Assembly: GCA_933228675.1 (NCBI GenBank)
Contig: OW121744.1
Location: 114,165,600 to 114,229,599, forward strand
Source of the DNA: Stomorhina lunata
Lineage: Eukaryota > Arthropoda > Insecta > Diptera > Rhiniidae
Direction: 5' to 3'
Length of the DNA stretch: 64,000 nt
The notes beneath the pieces are model-generated. The model did no database searches and was not told where the DNA came from. It worked only from the letters and a program-made list of their open reading frames with translations. The position numbers and the translations under genes are program-made. Shown piece after piece: positions 1-11,584 of the stretch (the stretch's first letter is position 1; each line of letters opens with the position of its first letter).

Positions 1-156
1 TTAACTTTGATGGAAAGTTTCTATTCATGCTCCCACGCTTTAACTAGAGCCATTGAAAGTTAAAGATTTTGTAAATAAAATGTTTGAATTTTAGTCAAAA
101 GAAAACCACAATTTTATTTTAAAAATTGTAATTATTTTTTCTAAAATTTTGAAATT

Positions 157-585
157 TTATTTACGAGTCGTATATTTCTTGAAATCATAAACCTTAAACA
201 ATGTTCCCACAGACGATTTATAATTTATATTATCTGGATATTTCGGCTTCCTTACATTTTCTTTGGTACAATTGCCTAACTCCTCCAAAACATAATCGCG
301 CGAAAACAAACGTCCGATTTCGTTCAATTCCTGATGTTGCTGTTGGGTTTCATATGCAATCAGTTCACGCATCGCTTGTTTACGTGTTAGTATGGAGAGT
401 TTTTGAGCGAATTCGATTTCATCTGATATTGAATATTCAATATTCATACCCGACGATTTGCCTGTTTTTACATTATGTTCATCGAGAAGATCCCAGTGGA
501 TTTCGCTGAAATTTTTGGGTGAATTTTTGTAGGCTTTAGTGGATGGAAAAATTAGTTACCTAGAGTTTTTGCCCCAATTAGACAT
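157..585 (-). CDS. CFAP141-like small protein (two exons, 124 aa)
   Basis: The model is complement(join(157..505,560..585)). Exon 1 gives MSNWGKNS plus two bases; a 54-bp GT-AG intron (559-506) with a CTAAT branch-point-like motif follows, and exon 2 continues in phase to TAA. The 96-residue ORF starting at an internal Met (445-447) is therefore only the C-terminal part. The middle of the protein (ARKQ-rich helix, then QQQHQELNEIGRLFS) resembles the conserved end of CFAP141/C1orf189, a small microtubule inner protein of ciliary and flagellar doublets, as I recall that family. No signal peptide or membrane segment is visible. The C-terminal ~45 residues, basic and Asn/Lys-rich, extend beyond the human length of about 100 aa. 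The gene structure is well supported by phase. The family assignment is a pattern match from memory. Confidence 0.55.
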
Positions 586-934
586 ATTTGAATTTTAAGA
601 ATATATAATATTATTAAGTTAAATTAAAAAACAAATTTCATTTGTCTTGTTTGAAATGTATAGGGTTGTTTAAAATAGTACTGAATGTTTAGGATTGATT
701 AAAGTATTATAGTACTAAATAGACAACACCGCAAAAGCTTTTGTAAGGGGAAAAAAAGTTTGATCAGAGTATTATGAAAATGGGTATTAGTACTAGTAAA
801 AGTATTACTATATAAATTATTTATACTAGCTTTAGAACTAGTGCTGTACATAGTTAGTACTATTTTTAGTATAAGTACCAAATTGTATTATCTTATTTCT
901 ATTAGTATCAGAACTACATAGTTTTAGGGTTAGG
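586..934. other. AT-rich spacer upstream of the CFAP141-like gene
   Basis: No coding signal. It is rich in short AGTACT/ACTAGT/TTAGTA words (about 680-880) and probably contains the promoter of the minus-strand gene ending at 585, but no clear core promoter motif is visible. Confidence 0.3.
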
Positions 935-3360
935 CTAGTGGTTCCGGTATAGAATCGTAGATCTTTATATGATCCCGGTATAAAATTAAAGATCTTTATA
1001 TGGTCCCGGTACAGAATCGTAGATCTTTATATGGTCCCGGTCTTTATATGATCCCGGTATAGAATCGTAGATCATTATATGGTCCCGGTATAGAATCGTA
1101 GGTCTTTATATAGTCTCGGTATAGAATTGTAGATCTTTTTGTGGACTGGGTATGGAATCGTAAATCTTTATATGATTCCGGTATAGAATCGTAGATCTTT
1201 TTGTGGACCGGGTATAGAATCTTATATCTTAATATGATCCCGGTATAGAATCGTAGATCTTTATATGGTCCCAGTATAGAAACGTAGAACTTTATATAAT
1301 CCCGAAGTTAAAATCGTAGATCTTTATATGGTCCCGGTATAGAATCGTAGATCTTTCTATAATTCCGGTATAGAATCGTAGATCTTTGTATGGTCCCGGT
1401 ATAGAATCGTAGATCTTTGTATGGTCCCGGTATAGAATCGTTGATCTTTATATGGTCCCGGTATAGAATCGTAGATCTTTATATAATTCCGGTATAGAAT
1501 CGTAGAAATTTATACGGTCCTGGTAAAAAATCGTATATCTTTATATGGTCCCGGTACAGAATCGTAGATCTTTAAATGGTCCCGGTAAAGAAGCGTAGAT
1601 CTTTATACGGTCCTGTTAAAAAATCGTAGATCTTTATATGGTCCCTGTATAGAATCGTAGATCTTTATATGGTCCCTGTATAGAATCGTAGATCTTTATA
1701 TGGTCCGGGTATAGAAGCGTAGATCTTTATACGGTCCTGGTAAAAAATCGTAGATCTTTATATGGTCCCTATATAGAATCGATGGTCTTTATATAGTCTC
1801 AGTATTGAATTGTAGATCTTTTTGTGGACCGGGTATTTGAATCGTAGATCTTTATATGATCCCGGTAGAGAATCGTAGATCATTATATGGTCCCGGTATA
1901 GAATCGTAGGTCTTTATATAGTCTCGGTATAGAATTGTAGATCTTTTTGTGGACTGGGTATGGAATCGTAAATCTTTATATGATTCCGGTATAGAATCGT
2001 AGATCTTTTTGTGGACCGGGTATAGAATCTTATATCTTTATATGATCCCGGTATAGAATCGTAGATCTTTATATGGTCCCGGTATAGAAACGTAGAACTT
2101 TATATAATCCCGATGTTAAAATCGTAGATCTTTATATGGTCCCGGTATAGAATCGTAGATCTTTCTATAATTCCGGTATAGAATCGTAGATCTTTGTATG
2201 GTCCCGGTATAGAATCGTAGATCTTTGTATGGTCCCGGTATAGAATCGTTGATCTTTATATGGTCCCGGTATAGAATCGTAGATCTTTATATAATTCCGG
2301 TATAGAATCGTAGATCTTTGTATGGTCCCGGTATAGAATCGTAGATCTTTGTATGGTCCCGGTATAGAATCGTAGATCTTTCTATAATTCCGGTATAGAA
2401 TCGTAGATCTTTGTATGGTCCCGGTATAGAATCGTAGATCTTTCTATAATTCCGGTATAGAATCGTAGATCTTTGTATGGTCCCGGTATAGAATCGTAGA
2501 TCTTTGTATGGTCCCGGTATAGAATCGTATATCTTTGTATAGTCCCGGTATAGAATCGTCGATCTTTATATGGTCCCGGTATAGAATCGTAGATCTTTCT
2601 ATGGTCCCGGTATAGAATCGTAGATCTTTCTATGGACCCGATGTAGAATCGTAGATCTTTTTGTGTACCGGGTATAGAATCGTAGATCTTTTTGTGGACC
2701 GGGTATAGAATCGTAGATCTTTATATGGTCCCGGTATAGAATCGTAGATCTTTATATTGTCCCAGGATAGAATCGTAGATCTTTATATGGTCCCGGTATA
2801 GAATCGTAGATCTTTATATAATTCCGGTATAGAGTCGTAGATCTTTGTATGGTCCCGGTATAGAATCGTAGATCTTTGTATGGTCCCGGTATAGAATCGT
2901 AGATCTTTATATGGTCCCGGTATAGAATTGTAGATCTTTCTATGGATCCGATGTAGAATCGTATATCTTTATAGGATCCCGGTATAGAATCGTAGATCTT
3001 TCTTAGATCTTTATATGGTCCCGGTATAGAATCATAGATCTTTATATTTTTCCAGTATAGAATCACAGATCTTTATATGGTCCCGGTATAGAATCGTAGA
3101 TCTTTATATGGTTTCCGATTTAGAATCGTAGATCTTTATATGGTTCATATGGCTACGATTTTTAATCGTAGATCTTTAGATGATGGTCCCAATTTACAAT
3201 AGTAGATTTTTATATGGTCTCGGTATAGAATCGTTGATCTTTATATGGTTATGATCTGAATTAGTAGAAATTTATATGCTCCCGATGTAAAATCGTATAT
3301 CTTTATATGGTTATGATTTGCAATAGTAGACTTAATCTCTAGTCCTAGATCTTTGTAGAA
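935..3360. repeat. 31-bp satellite with an AGATCT palindrome (BglII site) per unit
   Basis: Roughly 75-78 head-to-tail units of 31 bp, each with TAGAATCG, TAGATCTTTATA and TGGTCCCGGTA segments. The period was measured directly (GATCTTTGTA at 1381 and again at 1412). Variants include TTTTTGTGGACCGGG units and a few units of altered length. Divergence rises sharply at the right edge (3100-3360). A block of about 440 bp (about 1060-1500) is duplicated at 1868-2308, offset 808 bp. The reading frame seen at 2752-3066 on the minus strand is the repeat translated, not a gene. Confidence 0.95.
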
Positions 3361-5325
3361 TCCCTTTCTTCAATCCTTTCCGGTCACTTAAATTTTATGT
3401 ATATTCCTCTATTAAGCCTGAGTTTGGTCGACAGGATTTCGATTAGGTTTTTATATAGATTTTTTTTTTCACAAAGCAAAACCTCTACAATGAAAGAATC
3501 TAACATCCAAAAGCCCTGGTGCTCATTTTGCCTATTAGAGAGTTTATGGTAAATTAGACCACAAATGTTGTTGGGTTTGTAATTTGTTCACTTCACCGAC
3601 TTCCAGGGGCATATTAACTTATTGCAGTCATAGAGAACAAAGTAAATACTATATTTATGAAAAGCGACGGAGTTAAAAAAAATCGCAATATCTCTAGTAA
3701 GGCACAGTGGTTAAGAAAAAGATAAAAAAGCGAAAATAATTTTTTTGTATTTTAGAAGTTTTCAAAAATAATTTCCATTACAAAGCACGAATTCAGAAAC
3801 TTATTTAAATTATTTTTGAATTGTAATTTGAAAGACAAAACATTTAATACTTTTTTCCTAAAATACCTTAATCTCGAGATTATGTTGGGAATACAAAAAT
3901 TAGTCATATCGAGGTAATAATTTAATTTGTTGAAAATTGGTTCACCTTTCAGCTGCTTTAAGCCCACTGTGTATTGAGGAAGTTTTGTTATGTTAATGTT
4001 GCATTCGCTGTCTGCATTTTGTTTGCATTTTTATACTTGTTTCATTTGACATTTGTATGTCATACTGACAGCTGATATTGTTTACAACATATTGTTGGTT
4101 GTCCATCCATCCCTCCTTTCGTCCGTCCGTTCTTCCATCTCTTGTTTCTTGATGTTCATTCATTGTCATTCAAAAACAACAATTGAGCAATTTTACTGGG
4201 ATTTAAATTACCATTTTTTTTTTTGCCTATTTGATCCTATTTCGTCTGTTTTTCCAAAATTTTGTATGTCAAACAACAATAGAAGTGTTTTGTATAAACT
4301 TTTAGTGGGTGGTTTGAAGGGTTTTTTTTGCCCCATTGTGTGTGGTCTTGTTTAAGGGCCAAAAGCTAGGCAAAACTATTGTTGAAAATTCGTTATTACT
4401 AAATATTTTGTTAGAGTAAAAACTAAGCTCATCTGTCATTTGAAGTAATGAAAATTAAAAATGGTTTTGCAACTATCGGTTTTTGAGATTTTTGCTTGTT
4501 AAATACAACAAAAGTTTTGAATAATAAAGTAATCAAGTACTTTTGGGCTCAAAAAAAGTTTGTAAACAAAAATTCCGAAAATTTTATAATTTAACAAAAA
4601 TTCTTATAATAAATCTCAATTTATTTTCCCTCAAGTCTTTAATTAACTATTGTAACATTTAATTAACATTATTTTAATATCTCAGATTTCTTTCTTTTGT
4701 TTATTAATAACATATTTTTTTCCTGTAAAAATAAGAATTTTGTTATTACATAATTTTCATCTAAAAACATATAAAATAACCAAAAAAAAAATCAGACTGA
4801 GGACAAAAACAAAATATAATTTCCATTATATTAATTAAGGCATGTAATCTGCAACCTTATGTTTAGCCCAAAGCCTTACAATTCAGCTGAAAAGAAGGAA
4901 TTACAACAGAAAAACACAAGCCAAGAAGTCGTCAGTCAAACCATCTTAACATTCCCCTACATGTTGGCAAACATGCATGACCGACCCAACATTCCATACA
5001 ATAATTTATTTATTTCATACATTCCTTCACATATTCTCACATTTTAATAATGGGACCTCCCCCCATAAAACAAATACATAATAATTATATTCTTTTGTAA
5101 AGGAAACCCACAAAGTATGAATGGAATTAAAACAAAAATAATTTGCTTTAATTAATAATTTTAAAAAGAATTTTTTATACATGCAGAAAACCCACACACG
5201 CATAAATACATACATAAATACATACATGTAAGCCTTAAAGTAGGCAACAAAAATGTATAAAATAGGACATCTCCAAAAATAAGCTGATTCTATTTTTAAA
5301 AAGTTCTATAGTAATGTTTGCCTTT
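3361..5325. other. AT-rich intergenic DNA, no gene seen
   Basis: Only short chance ORFs (62-104 codons) with no recognisable protein character. A pyrimidine tract with repeated GTCC words (about 4104-4140) resembles the GTCY tracts of dispersed fly elements at 8.5 and 44.8 kb, so this may be a decayed fragment of one. Confidence 0.5.
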
Positions 5326-7190
5326 TGTCAACTTTTCTATAGAAATTTCTTCCTATCAACAACATTTCTATAGAAATGTCTTCCTATCATCAACATTTCT
5401 ATAGAAATGTCTTCCTATTGTCAACTTTTCTATAGAAAAGTCTTCCTATAGTCAACTTTTCTTTAGAAAAGTCTTCCTATCGTCAACTTTTCTATAGTAA
5501 TGTCTTCCTATCGTCAACTTTTCTATAGTAAAGTCTTCCTATCGTCAACTTTTCTATAGTAAAGTCTTCCTATCGTCAACTTTTTTATAGTAAAGTCTTC
5601 CTTTCGTCAACTTTTCTATAGTAAAGTCTTCCTATCGTCAACTTTTCTATAGTAAAGTCTTCCTATCGTCAACTTTTCTATAGAAAAGTCTTCCTATCGT
5701 CAACTTTTCTATAGAAAAGTCTTCCTATCGTCAACTTTTCTATAGAAAAGTCTTCCTATCGTCAACTTTTCTATAGAAAAGTCTTCCTATCGTCAACTTT
5801 TCTATAGAAAAGTCTTCCTATCGTCAACTTTTCTATAGAAAAGTCTTCCTATCGTCAACTTTTCTATAGAAAAGTCTTCCTATCGTCAACTTTTCTATAG
5901 AAAAGTCTTCCTATCGTCAACTTTTCTATAGAAAAGTCTTCCTATCGTCAACTTTTCTATAGAAAAGTCTTCCTATCGTCAACTTTTCTATAGAAAAGTG
6001 TTCCTATCGTCAACTTTTCTATAGAAAAGTGTTCCTATCATCAACTTTTCTATAGAAAAGTGTTCCTATCGTCAACTTTTCTATAGAAAAGTGTTCCTAT
6101 CGTCAACTTTTCTATAGAAAAGTGTTCCAATCGTCAACTTTTCTATAGAAAAGTGTTCCTATCGTCAACTTTTCTATAGAAAAGTGTTCCTATCGTCAAC
6201 TTTTCTATAGAAAAGTGTTCCTATCGTCAACTTTTCTATAGAAAAGTGTTCCTATCGTCAACTTTTCTATAGAAAAGTGTTCCTATCGTCAACTTTTCTA
6301 TAGAAAAGTGTTCCCATCGTCAACTTATCTATAGAAAAGTGTTAATATCGTCAACTTTTCTATAGAAAAGTGTTAATATCGTCAACTTTTCTATAGAAAA
6401 GTGTTCCTATCGTCAACTTTTCTATAGAAAAGTGTTCCTATCGTCAACTTTTCTATAGAAAAGTGTTCCTATCGTCAACTTTTCTATAGAAAAGTGTTCC
6501 TATCGTCAACTTTTCTATAGAAAAGTGTTCCTATCGTCAACTTTTCTATAGAAAAGTGTTCCTATCGTCAACTTTTCTATAGAAAAGTGTTCCTATCGTC
6601 AACTTTTCTATAGAAAAGTGTTCCTATCGTCAACTTTTCTATAGAAAAGTGTTCCTATCGTCAACTTTTCTATAGAAAAGTGTTCCTATCGTCAACTTTT
6701 CTATAGAAAAGTGTTACTATCGTCAACTTTTCTATAGAAAAGTGTTCCTATCGTCAACTTTTCTATAGAAAAGTGTTCCTATCGTCAACTTTTCTATAGA
6801 AAAGTGTTCCTATCGTCAACTTTTCTATAGAAAAGTGTTACTATCGTCAACTTTTCTATAGAAAAGTGTTCCTATCGTCAACTTTTCTATAGAAAAGTGT
6901 TCCTATCGTCAACTTTTCTATAGAAACGTGTTCCTATCGTCAACTTTTCTATAGAAAAGTGTTTTTATCGTTAACTTTTCTATAGAAAAGTTTGCTTTTC
7001 GTCAACTTTTCTATAGAAAAGTTTGCCTTTCGTCAACTTTTCTATTGAAAAGTTTGCCTTTCGTCAATTTTTCTTTTCTATAGAAAAGTTTGCCTTTTGT
7101 TAACTTTTCTATAGAAAATTTTGCCTTTCGTCTACTTTTCTATAGAAAAGTTTGCCTTTCGTCAACTTTTCTATGGAAATGTTTGTAAGG
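5326..7190. repeat. 31-bp satellite with an 18-bp perfect palindrome per unit
   Basis: About 60 tandem units of 31 bp (TTCCTAT at 6001 and 6032). Each unit carries ACTTTTCTATAGAAAAGT, which is its own reverse complement, joined by a linker such as GTTCCTATCGTCA. Variants sit in blocks: mixed units to about 5490, TAGTAAAGTCTTCC units about 5490-5660, TAGAAAAGTCTTCC units to about 5990, then TAGAAAAGTGTTCC units to about 6960, and TTTGCCTTTCGTC units at the right end. This is the pattern expected from repeated local amplification. Confidence 0.96.
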
Positions 7191-8510
7191 TTATAAGTAG
7201 AGCCTTAACCAAACGACTAGAACTATAACTAGAGCTGTAATTAGAGCTATAAGCATTTTCCCAAAAATTTTAAATTACCTTTATTTTTGGCTTCAATTAT
7301 TATATTTGTTAACAAATTTAATGGTTGTTAAATTCTTGTTAAATTATTGCTTTTATGTTACACATTTTGCCAGCACTCCCACAAAAATGCTTAAAAATTT
7401 GTAATAATAAAATAAATTCTAATCTCAAGTTCTTGATAATTTAACAATTTTCCAAATGTTTATGGCTCCAAACATATTCACAATTTATTTTTCAAAATTT
7501 ATTTTTGCATTATTATCAAATGTAGAGAATCTTAACATATTTTAGTTTAAATTTAGGAATTACAAAATAATAATTCTCAAAAATTTATAGAGCAAAATGG
7601 ATAGAAAAAAATTAAGTTTTTTTTTTGGAATGGGAAAAAGTCCTAAATAAGTTACTTTTATAAAATGAAATTTGAGGTATTTTTTCTATGAGTTTTTGGA
7701 AGACAATGAGAATTTTTAAGAATGATTTTACTCTAAATAAACTATTTTTAGAAAATTAATCTAAATATGAGAATATTGAACATATTTTTCTATCTTTAGT
7801 AAATTTAAATATATATTTTTTTTTAACTACACAAAATTTATATGCAAAAATTTTTCTCTTTAAGTCTCTAAGACACATGTCAGTTCCTTTGCAATTTTAG
7901 ACATTTTGTTTATATTTTGTAGCTACAAATTATAAAGAATTCTATCAGATACTTTATCCATATTGTCTTTAGGTTTATCTTTTATGTTTATAATAAATTC
8001 CTAAAATTTTATGCTTTTAATAAATGCAATTTGCATATCTCTGGTGTTTGAGTAAGAAACAAAAAATATGAAAAAAAAATATTTCAAAACTTATTGTTAA
8101 AAAAACGGCACTATGGGCTGAGAACTAGCTACATTTATACATATGATGTTCCAATTTTATATAACAGATTACCAAGACTAGGAGATAAAACGATATTTAC
8201 AAAATAGTTCTTTGTATTGAAAATCTATAACCAAAGGCAGTTTATGTTGTCAATATTTTCATTGTGTTCATATCTCGTTAACTATTTAACCGGATTAAAT
8301 GATTCCCTTTTTTAATCAAGGCAAGAATTTTTAAAAGGTATCAAGAACTAGTTTTTAAAAGCATCATAACTAAACAACGTATCTCGTTAACTATTTAACC
8401 GAATTGTTTAATTCCTTTCGAAACTCAAATCGGTCAAGTAGTCTTGAAGATCTTAGTTTTAGACTTCAAATTTTGTTGAGGCCTAGAAGAGAAGTGTGAG
8501 TCGACTTCAA
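7191..8510. other. AT-rich intergenic DNA, no gene seen
   Basis: Nothing coding. A short phrase (ATATCTCGTTAACTATTTAACCG) occurs twice about 110 bp apart, at about 8270 and 8380, suggesting a small local duplication. Confidence 0.4.
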
Positions 8511-8529
8511 TTAAGTCTTCAATGCTCCC

Positions 8530-9445
8530 CTCTTCTATTATTTATTATCACTTTCTGAGTCGATTTGGCGATGTCCGTCCGTCCGTCTGGCTGGACGGCT
8601 GGCTGACCCCATTTAAACCATGTAATCAAAGTACAGGTCACAATTCTTAAGATAATTTGATAAAATTTGACACAAATCATTGCTTTGATAGTGGAACCAT
8701 GGCTATAGAAATTCATCAAAATCGGTCTATTAGTTATGGTACCTCCCATAGGTCCCACTTCCCGGAATTGATATTTTGCACACAAATATCAAAATTTTTT
8801 CATGAAATTTTAAACAAATACTGTTTATATAAACCAAAATCACTGTACAAAATTTCGAATTTGAAATCGGTCCCATTTGACTATAGCTCCCATACAAACT
8901 CTTTTGTAGAAACGCGCTAAATGAAACAAAAATCTCATAACTATGAAGATAATAAAAATTTTGAGTTTATTTTTTGCACACATAATTCTTGTAAAAACTG
9001 TAAACAATTTGTCAAATTTCGAGATAATCGGTCCACAGTTGACCCTAGCTCTCATATAAGTCCAAATGACGGAAACAGCTTAAATATATAAGTTTTTAGA
9101 AAATGTTTGTATGATGGCAAAATTTAGCAAATATTTGTCTTTATACNNNNNNNNNNNNNNNNNNNNNNNNNNNNNNNNNNNNNNNNNNNNNNNNNNNNNN
9201 NNNNNNNNNNNNNNNNNNNNNNNNNNNNNNNNNNNNNNNNNNNNNNNNNNNNNNNNNNNNNNNNNNNNNNNNNNNNNNNNNNNNNNNNNNNNNNNNNNNN
9301 NNNNNNNNNNNNNNNNNNNNNNNNNNNNNNNNNNNNNNNNNNNNNNAGGAAAAAGAACAACTTTGACCTTAGTGGTGAAGGGTAACGTATGGTCGGCCTT
9401 GACCGACTATAGCACTTTCTTACTTGTTTTATATTACTCTGAAAT
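8530..9445 (+). mobile_element. Dispersed non-autonomous element with GTCC tract, interrupted by assembly gap
   Basis: It starts with GAGTCGATTTGGCGATGTCC and a (GTCC/GTCT/GGCT) tract, then ACAGGTC-CAATTCT, ATGGTACCTC-ATAGGTCCCACTTCCCGGAATTGATATTTT, and two later AATCGGTCC-CATTTGAC/TAGCTC modules (about 8870 and 9030). After the gap it resumes with a TATGGTCGGCCTTGACCGACTATA segment and TTCTTACTTGTTTTATATT. The same modules, in the same order and orientation, occur at 44.68-45.08 kb, which shows that it is dispersed. GTCY tracts are known from mini-me/DINE-1-type elements of flies; that assignment is tentative. No protein-coding capacity is evident. Confidence 0.6.
9147..9346. other. Assembly gap (200 N)
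   Basis: Exactly 200 consecutive N, probably a placeholder of arbitrary length. Apparent ORFs crossing it on either strand are artefacts. Confidence 0.99.
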
Positions 9446-9769
9446 TTTTTACAAATAACCTAGTCAAAGTACTCATAACTATTATTTATTTCGTTTAGTT
9501 TTTACTTTGTTATAATTTTCTAATATCTATGCCCATCATTTGTTAAAAATTTATAACATTTTATTGTTGATTTGGAAGTTGACGTACATACGCAGTCTCT
9601 AAAGAAAATTTCCTAAAATTTTATGCAAATAAATTTTATAAAAATATTTTCATTTTTGTGCTTTCATACATTTAAACTACTCAAAATAAATTAAAAAATA
9701 TGAAAGAAATTCCATCTAACCAGGCCATAGAATACCCTAAAAAAATTCTTAGATAGAAAATTTTCTTAT
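9446..9769. other. AT-rich spacer
   Basis: No gene or recognisable element between the dispersed repeat and the next tandem array. Confidence 0.4.
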
Positions 9770-11055
9770 CTATGGAATTTTTTTTTTACAAAATTTTCTT
9801 ACAAAAATGTTTCTATAAAAAATTTTATTTTCAAAAATTTTTCCATAAAAAAATTTTTCTATAGAAATTTTTTTATCCAAAATTTTTCTATAGAATTTTT
9901 TTTTTATCAAAACTTTTCTATAGAAATTTTTTTATCAAAAATTTTTCTATAGAAAATTTTCTTACAAAATTTTTTTATGGAAAATTGTTTATCAAAATTT
10001 TTTCTATGGAAAATTTTTTATCAAAAATTTTTCTATAGAAAATTTTTTTATCAAAAATTTTTTTATAGAAATTTTTTTTTTCAAAAATTTTTCTATTTTT
10101 TTTTATCAAAAATTTTTCTATCAAAAATTTTTTTATCAAAAATTTTTCTATAAAAAATTTTTTTTATCAAAAATTTTTCTATAAAAAATTCTTTTATCAA
10201 AAATTTTTCTATAAAAAATTTTTTAAACAAAAATTTTTCTATAGAAGATTTGTTTAAACAAAAATTTTTCTATAGAAAATTTGTTTATCAAAAAATTTTC
10301 TATAGAAATTTTTTTATCAAAAATTTTTCTCTAAGAAATTTTTTCTATAAAAATTAGTTTACCAATAATTTTTCTATAGAAATTTTTTTATCAAAAATTT
10401 TTCAATAAAAATTTTTTTTCAAAAATTTTTCCATATATTTTTTTATCAAAAATTTTTTTAAAATTGTTTATCAAAAATGTTTCTATAGAAATTTTTTTAT
10501 CAAAAATTTTTCTATAGAAAATTTTCTTACAAAAATTTTTCTATAGAAAATTTTCTTACAAAAATTTTTCTATAGAAAATTTTCTTACAAAATTTGGCTA
10601 TGAAAAATTATCAAAAATTTTTCTATAGAAAATTTTTTTATCAAAAATTTTTCTGTAGAAAATTTTTCTATAGAAAATTTTTTTATAAAAAATTTTTCTA
10701 TAGAAAATTTTTTTATCAAAAATGTTTCTATCGAAAATTTGTTTATGAAAAATTGTTCTATAAAAATTTTTTATGAAAAATTTTCTATAGAAAATTTTTC
10801 ATAAAAAAATTTTTTATCAAAAATTCTTCTATAGAAATTTTTTTATCAAAAATTTTTCTTTAGAAAATTTTCTTACAAAAATTTTTCTATAGAAATTTTT
10901 TTTACAAAATTTTTTCTATAGAAAATTTTCTTACAAAAATTTATTATTGAAAATTTTTATCAAAAATTTTGCTATAAAAAATTTTTCTATGGAAAATTTT
11001 TTATCAAAAATTTTTCTATAGAAAATTTTCTTACAAAAATTTTTCTATAGAAAAT
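9770..11055. repeat. Degenerate CTATAG-centred tandem array (left block)
   Basis: About 28-31-bp imperfect units of the type AAAATTTTTCTATAGAAA followed by a T-run and ATC/TAC linker. The inner TTTTCTATAGAAAA is palindromic. Units are much more diverged than in the 5.3-7.2 kb array. Reading frames rich in Phe/Tyr/Lys (for example 10594-10776) are translated repeat. Confidence 0.9.
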
Positions 11056-11174
11056 TTGTTCGGATGATAATCTGCGCTTTATGTTGATATTTGTTGGACA
11101 CAATAATAATAATTCGTATTTATTCAGTCCCTCAAATTATACATAATGTGAGGTTTTCGCTCTGTCTAGAATTA

Positions 11175-11238
11175 GGGATAATCCTCCTGATGAGATGGTC
11201 TAACCAACCATTGAAACGCGTCGAGGAAAGGTTTTCCC
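11175..11238 (+). ncRNA. Type I hammerhead ribozyme, copy 1
   Basis: All invariant core positions are present. C3-A9 is CTGATGA (11187-11193). Stem II is GATGG (11194-11198) with CCATT (11208-11212), closed by the 9-nt loop TCTAACCAA; its first pair is G-U. G12-A14 is GAA (11213-11215). Stem III is a minimal hairpin within ACGCGT (11216-11221), followed by C17 at 11222; predicted cleavage is between 11222 and 11223. Stem I is TCCTC (11182-11186) pairing perfectly with GAGGA (11223-11227), extended across an internal loop by GGGA (11175-11178) with TCCC (11235-11238). Because ACGCGT is self-complementary, two molecules could pair to form a stabilised dimeric hammerhead, as known for short-stem-III hammerheads. 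Confidence 0.88.
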
Positions 11239-11268
11239 ACCAACATTTTTTGGTTTTATCAAAAAACT

Positions 11269-11300
11269 ATTTATTACAATAATAAATAATTGTAATAAAT
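11269..11300 (+). ncRNA. Conserved hairpin downstream of hammerhead copy 1
   Basis: A perfect 12-bp stem, ATTTATTACAAT (11269-11280) with ATTGTAATAAAT (11289-11300), encloses loop AATAAATA. The counterpart at 11686-11715 has an identical loop and a stem changed at three base pairs, each change compensated on the other arm. Confidence 0.75.
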
Positions 11301-11323
11301 TGGGATTCTTAGTGCAATACACT

Positions 11324-11477
11324 ACAGTAAAACTTTTTAATTAAATGTTTGATGTCCCAAATTTTGATAAACCTTTTTGAAAATTTTCTTATTTCTCATT
11401 TTTCTATGGAAAATTTTTTTATCAAAAATTTTTCAATAGAAATTTTTTTTATCAAAAATTTTTCTATAAAAAATTTT
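11324..11477. repeat. Spacer between the two hammerhead elements
   Basis: The first ~65 bp is unrelated AT-rich DNA. From about 11390 the CTATAG-type satellite resumes (TTTTTCTATGGAAAATTTTT-like units) up to the second copy. The satellite therefore lies on both sides of each element copy. Confidence 0.75.
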
Positions 11478-11584
11478 TTGTTCAGTCGATAATCTACGCT
11501 TTTACTTTTGGTTTATGAACATAATTCTTAATAGTTATGTTTGTAAATTTAGTAATAATGCGAGGTTTTCGATCTGTCTAAATT

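Larger units (their letters stand above)
11056..11323 (+). mobile_element. Hammerhead-ribozyme element, copy 1
   Basis: About 268 bp of non-satellite DNA inside the CTATAG array, clearly homologous to 11478-11739. Shared segments, in order: TTGTTC and GATAATCT(G/A)CGCTTT at the left end; TG(A/C)GAGGTTTTCG; a hammerhead ribozyme; an ACATTTTTTGG segment; a long hairpin with loop AATAAATA; TTGGGAT; and TGCAA(A)TACACT at the right end. No ORF encodes a transposition protein, so this is either a non-autonomous element or part of a complex satellite unit. By analogy with Penelope-like elements and retrozymes it may move through RNA, but nothing here proves this. Confidence 0.7.

Noticed and set aside
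8519..9055. ORFs of 71-88 codons on both strands
   Set aside because: They lie in a dispersed repeat whose second copy at 44.7-45.1 kb does not keep the frames.
9111..9458. ORFs crossing the N stretch
   Set aside because: Frame continuity through 200 unknown bases is meaningless.
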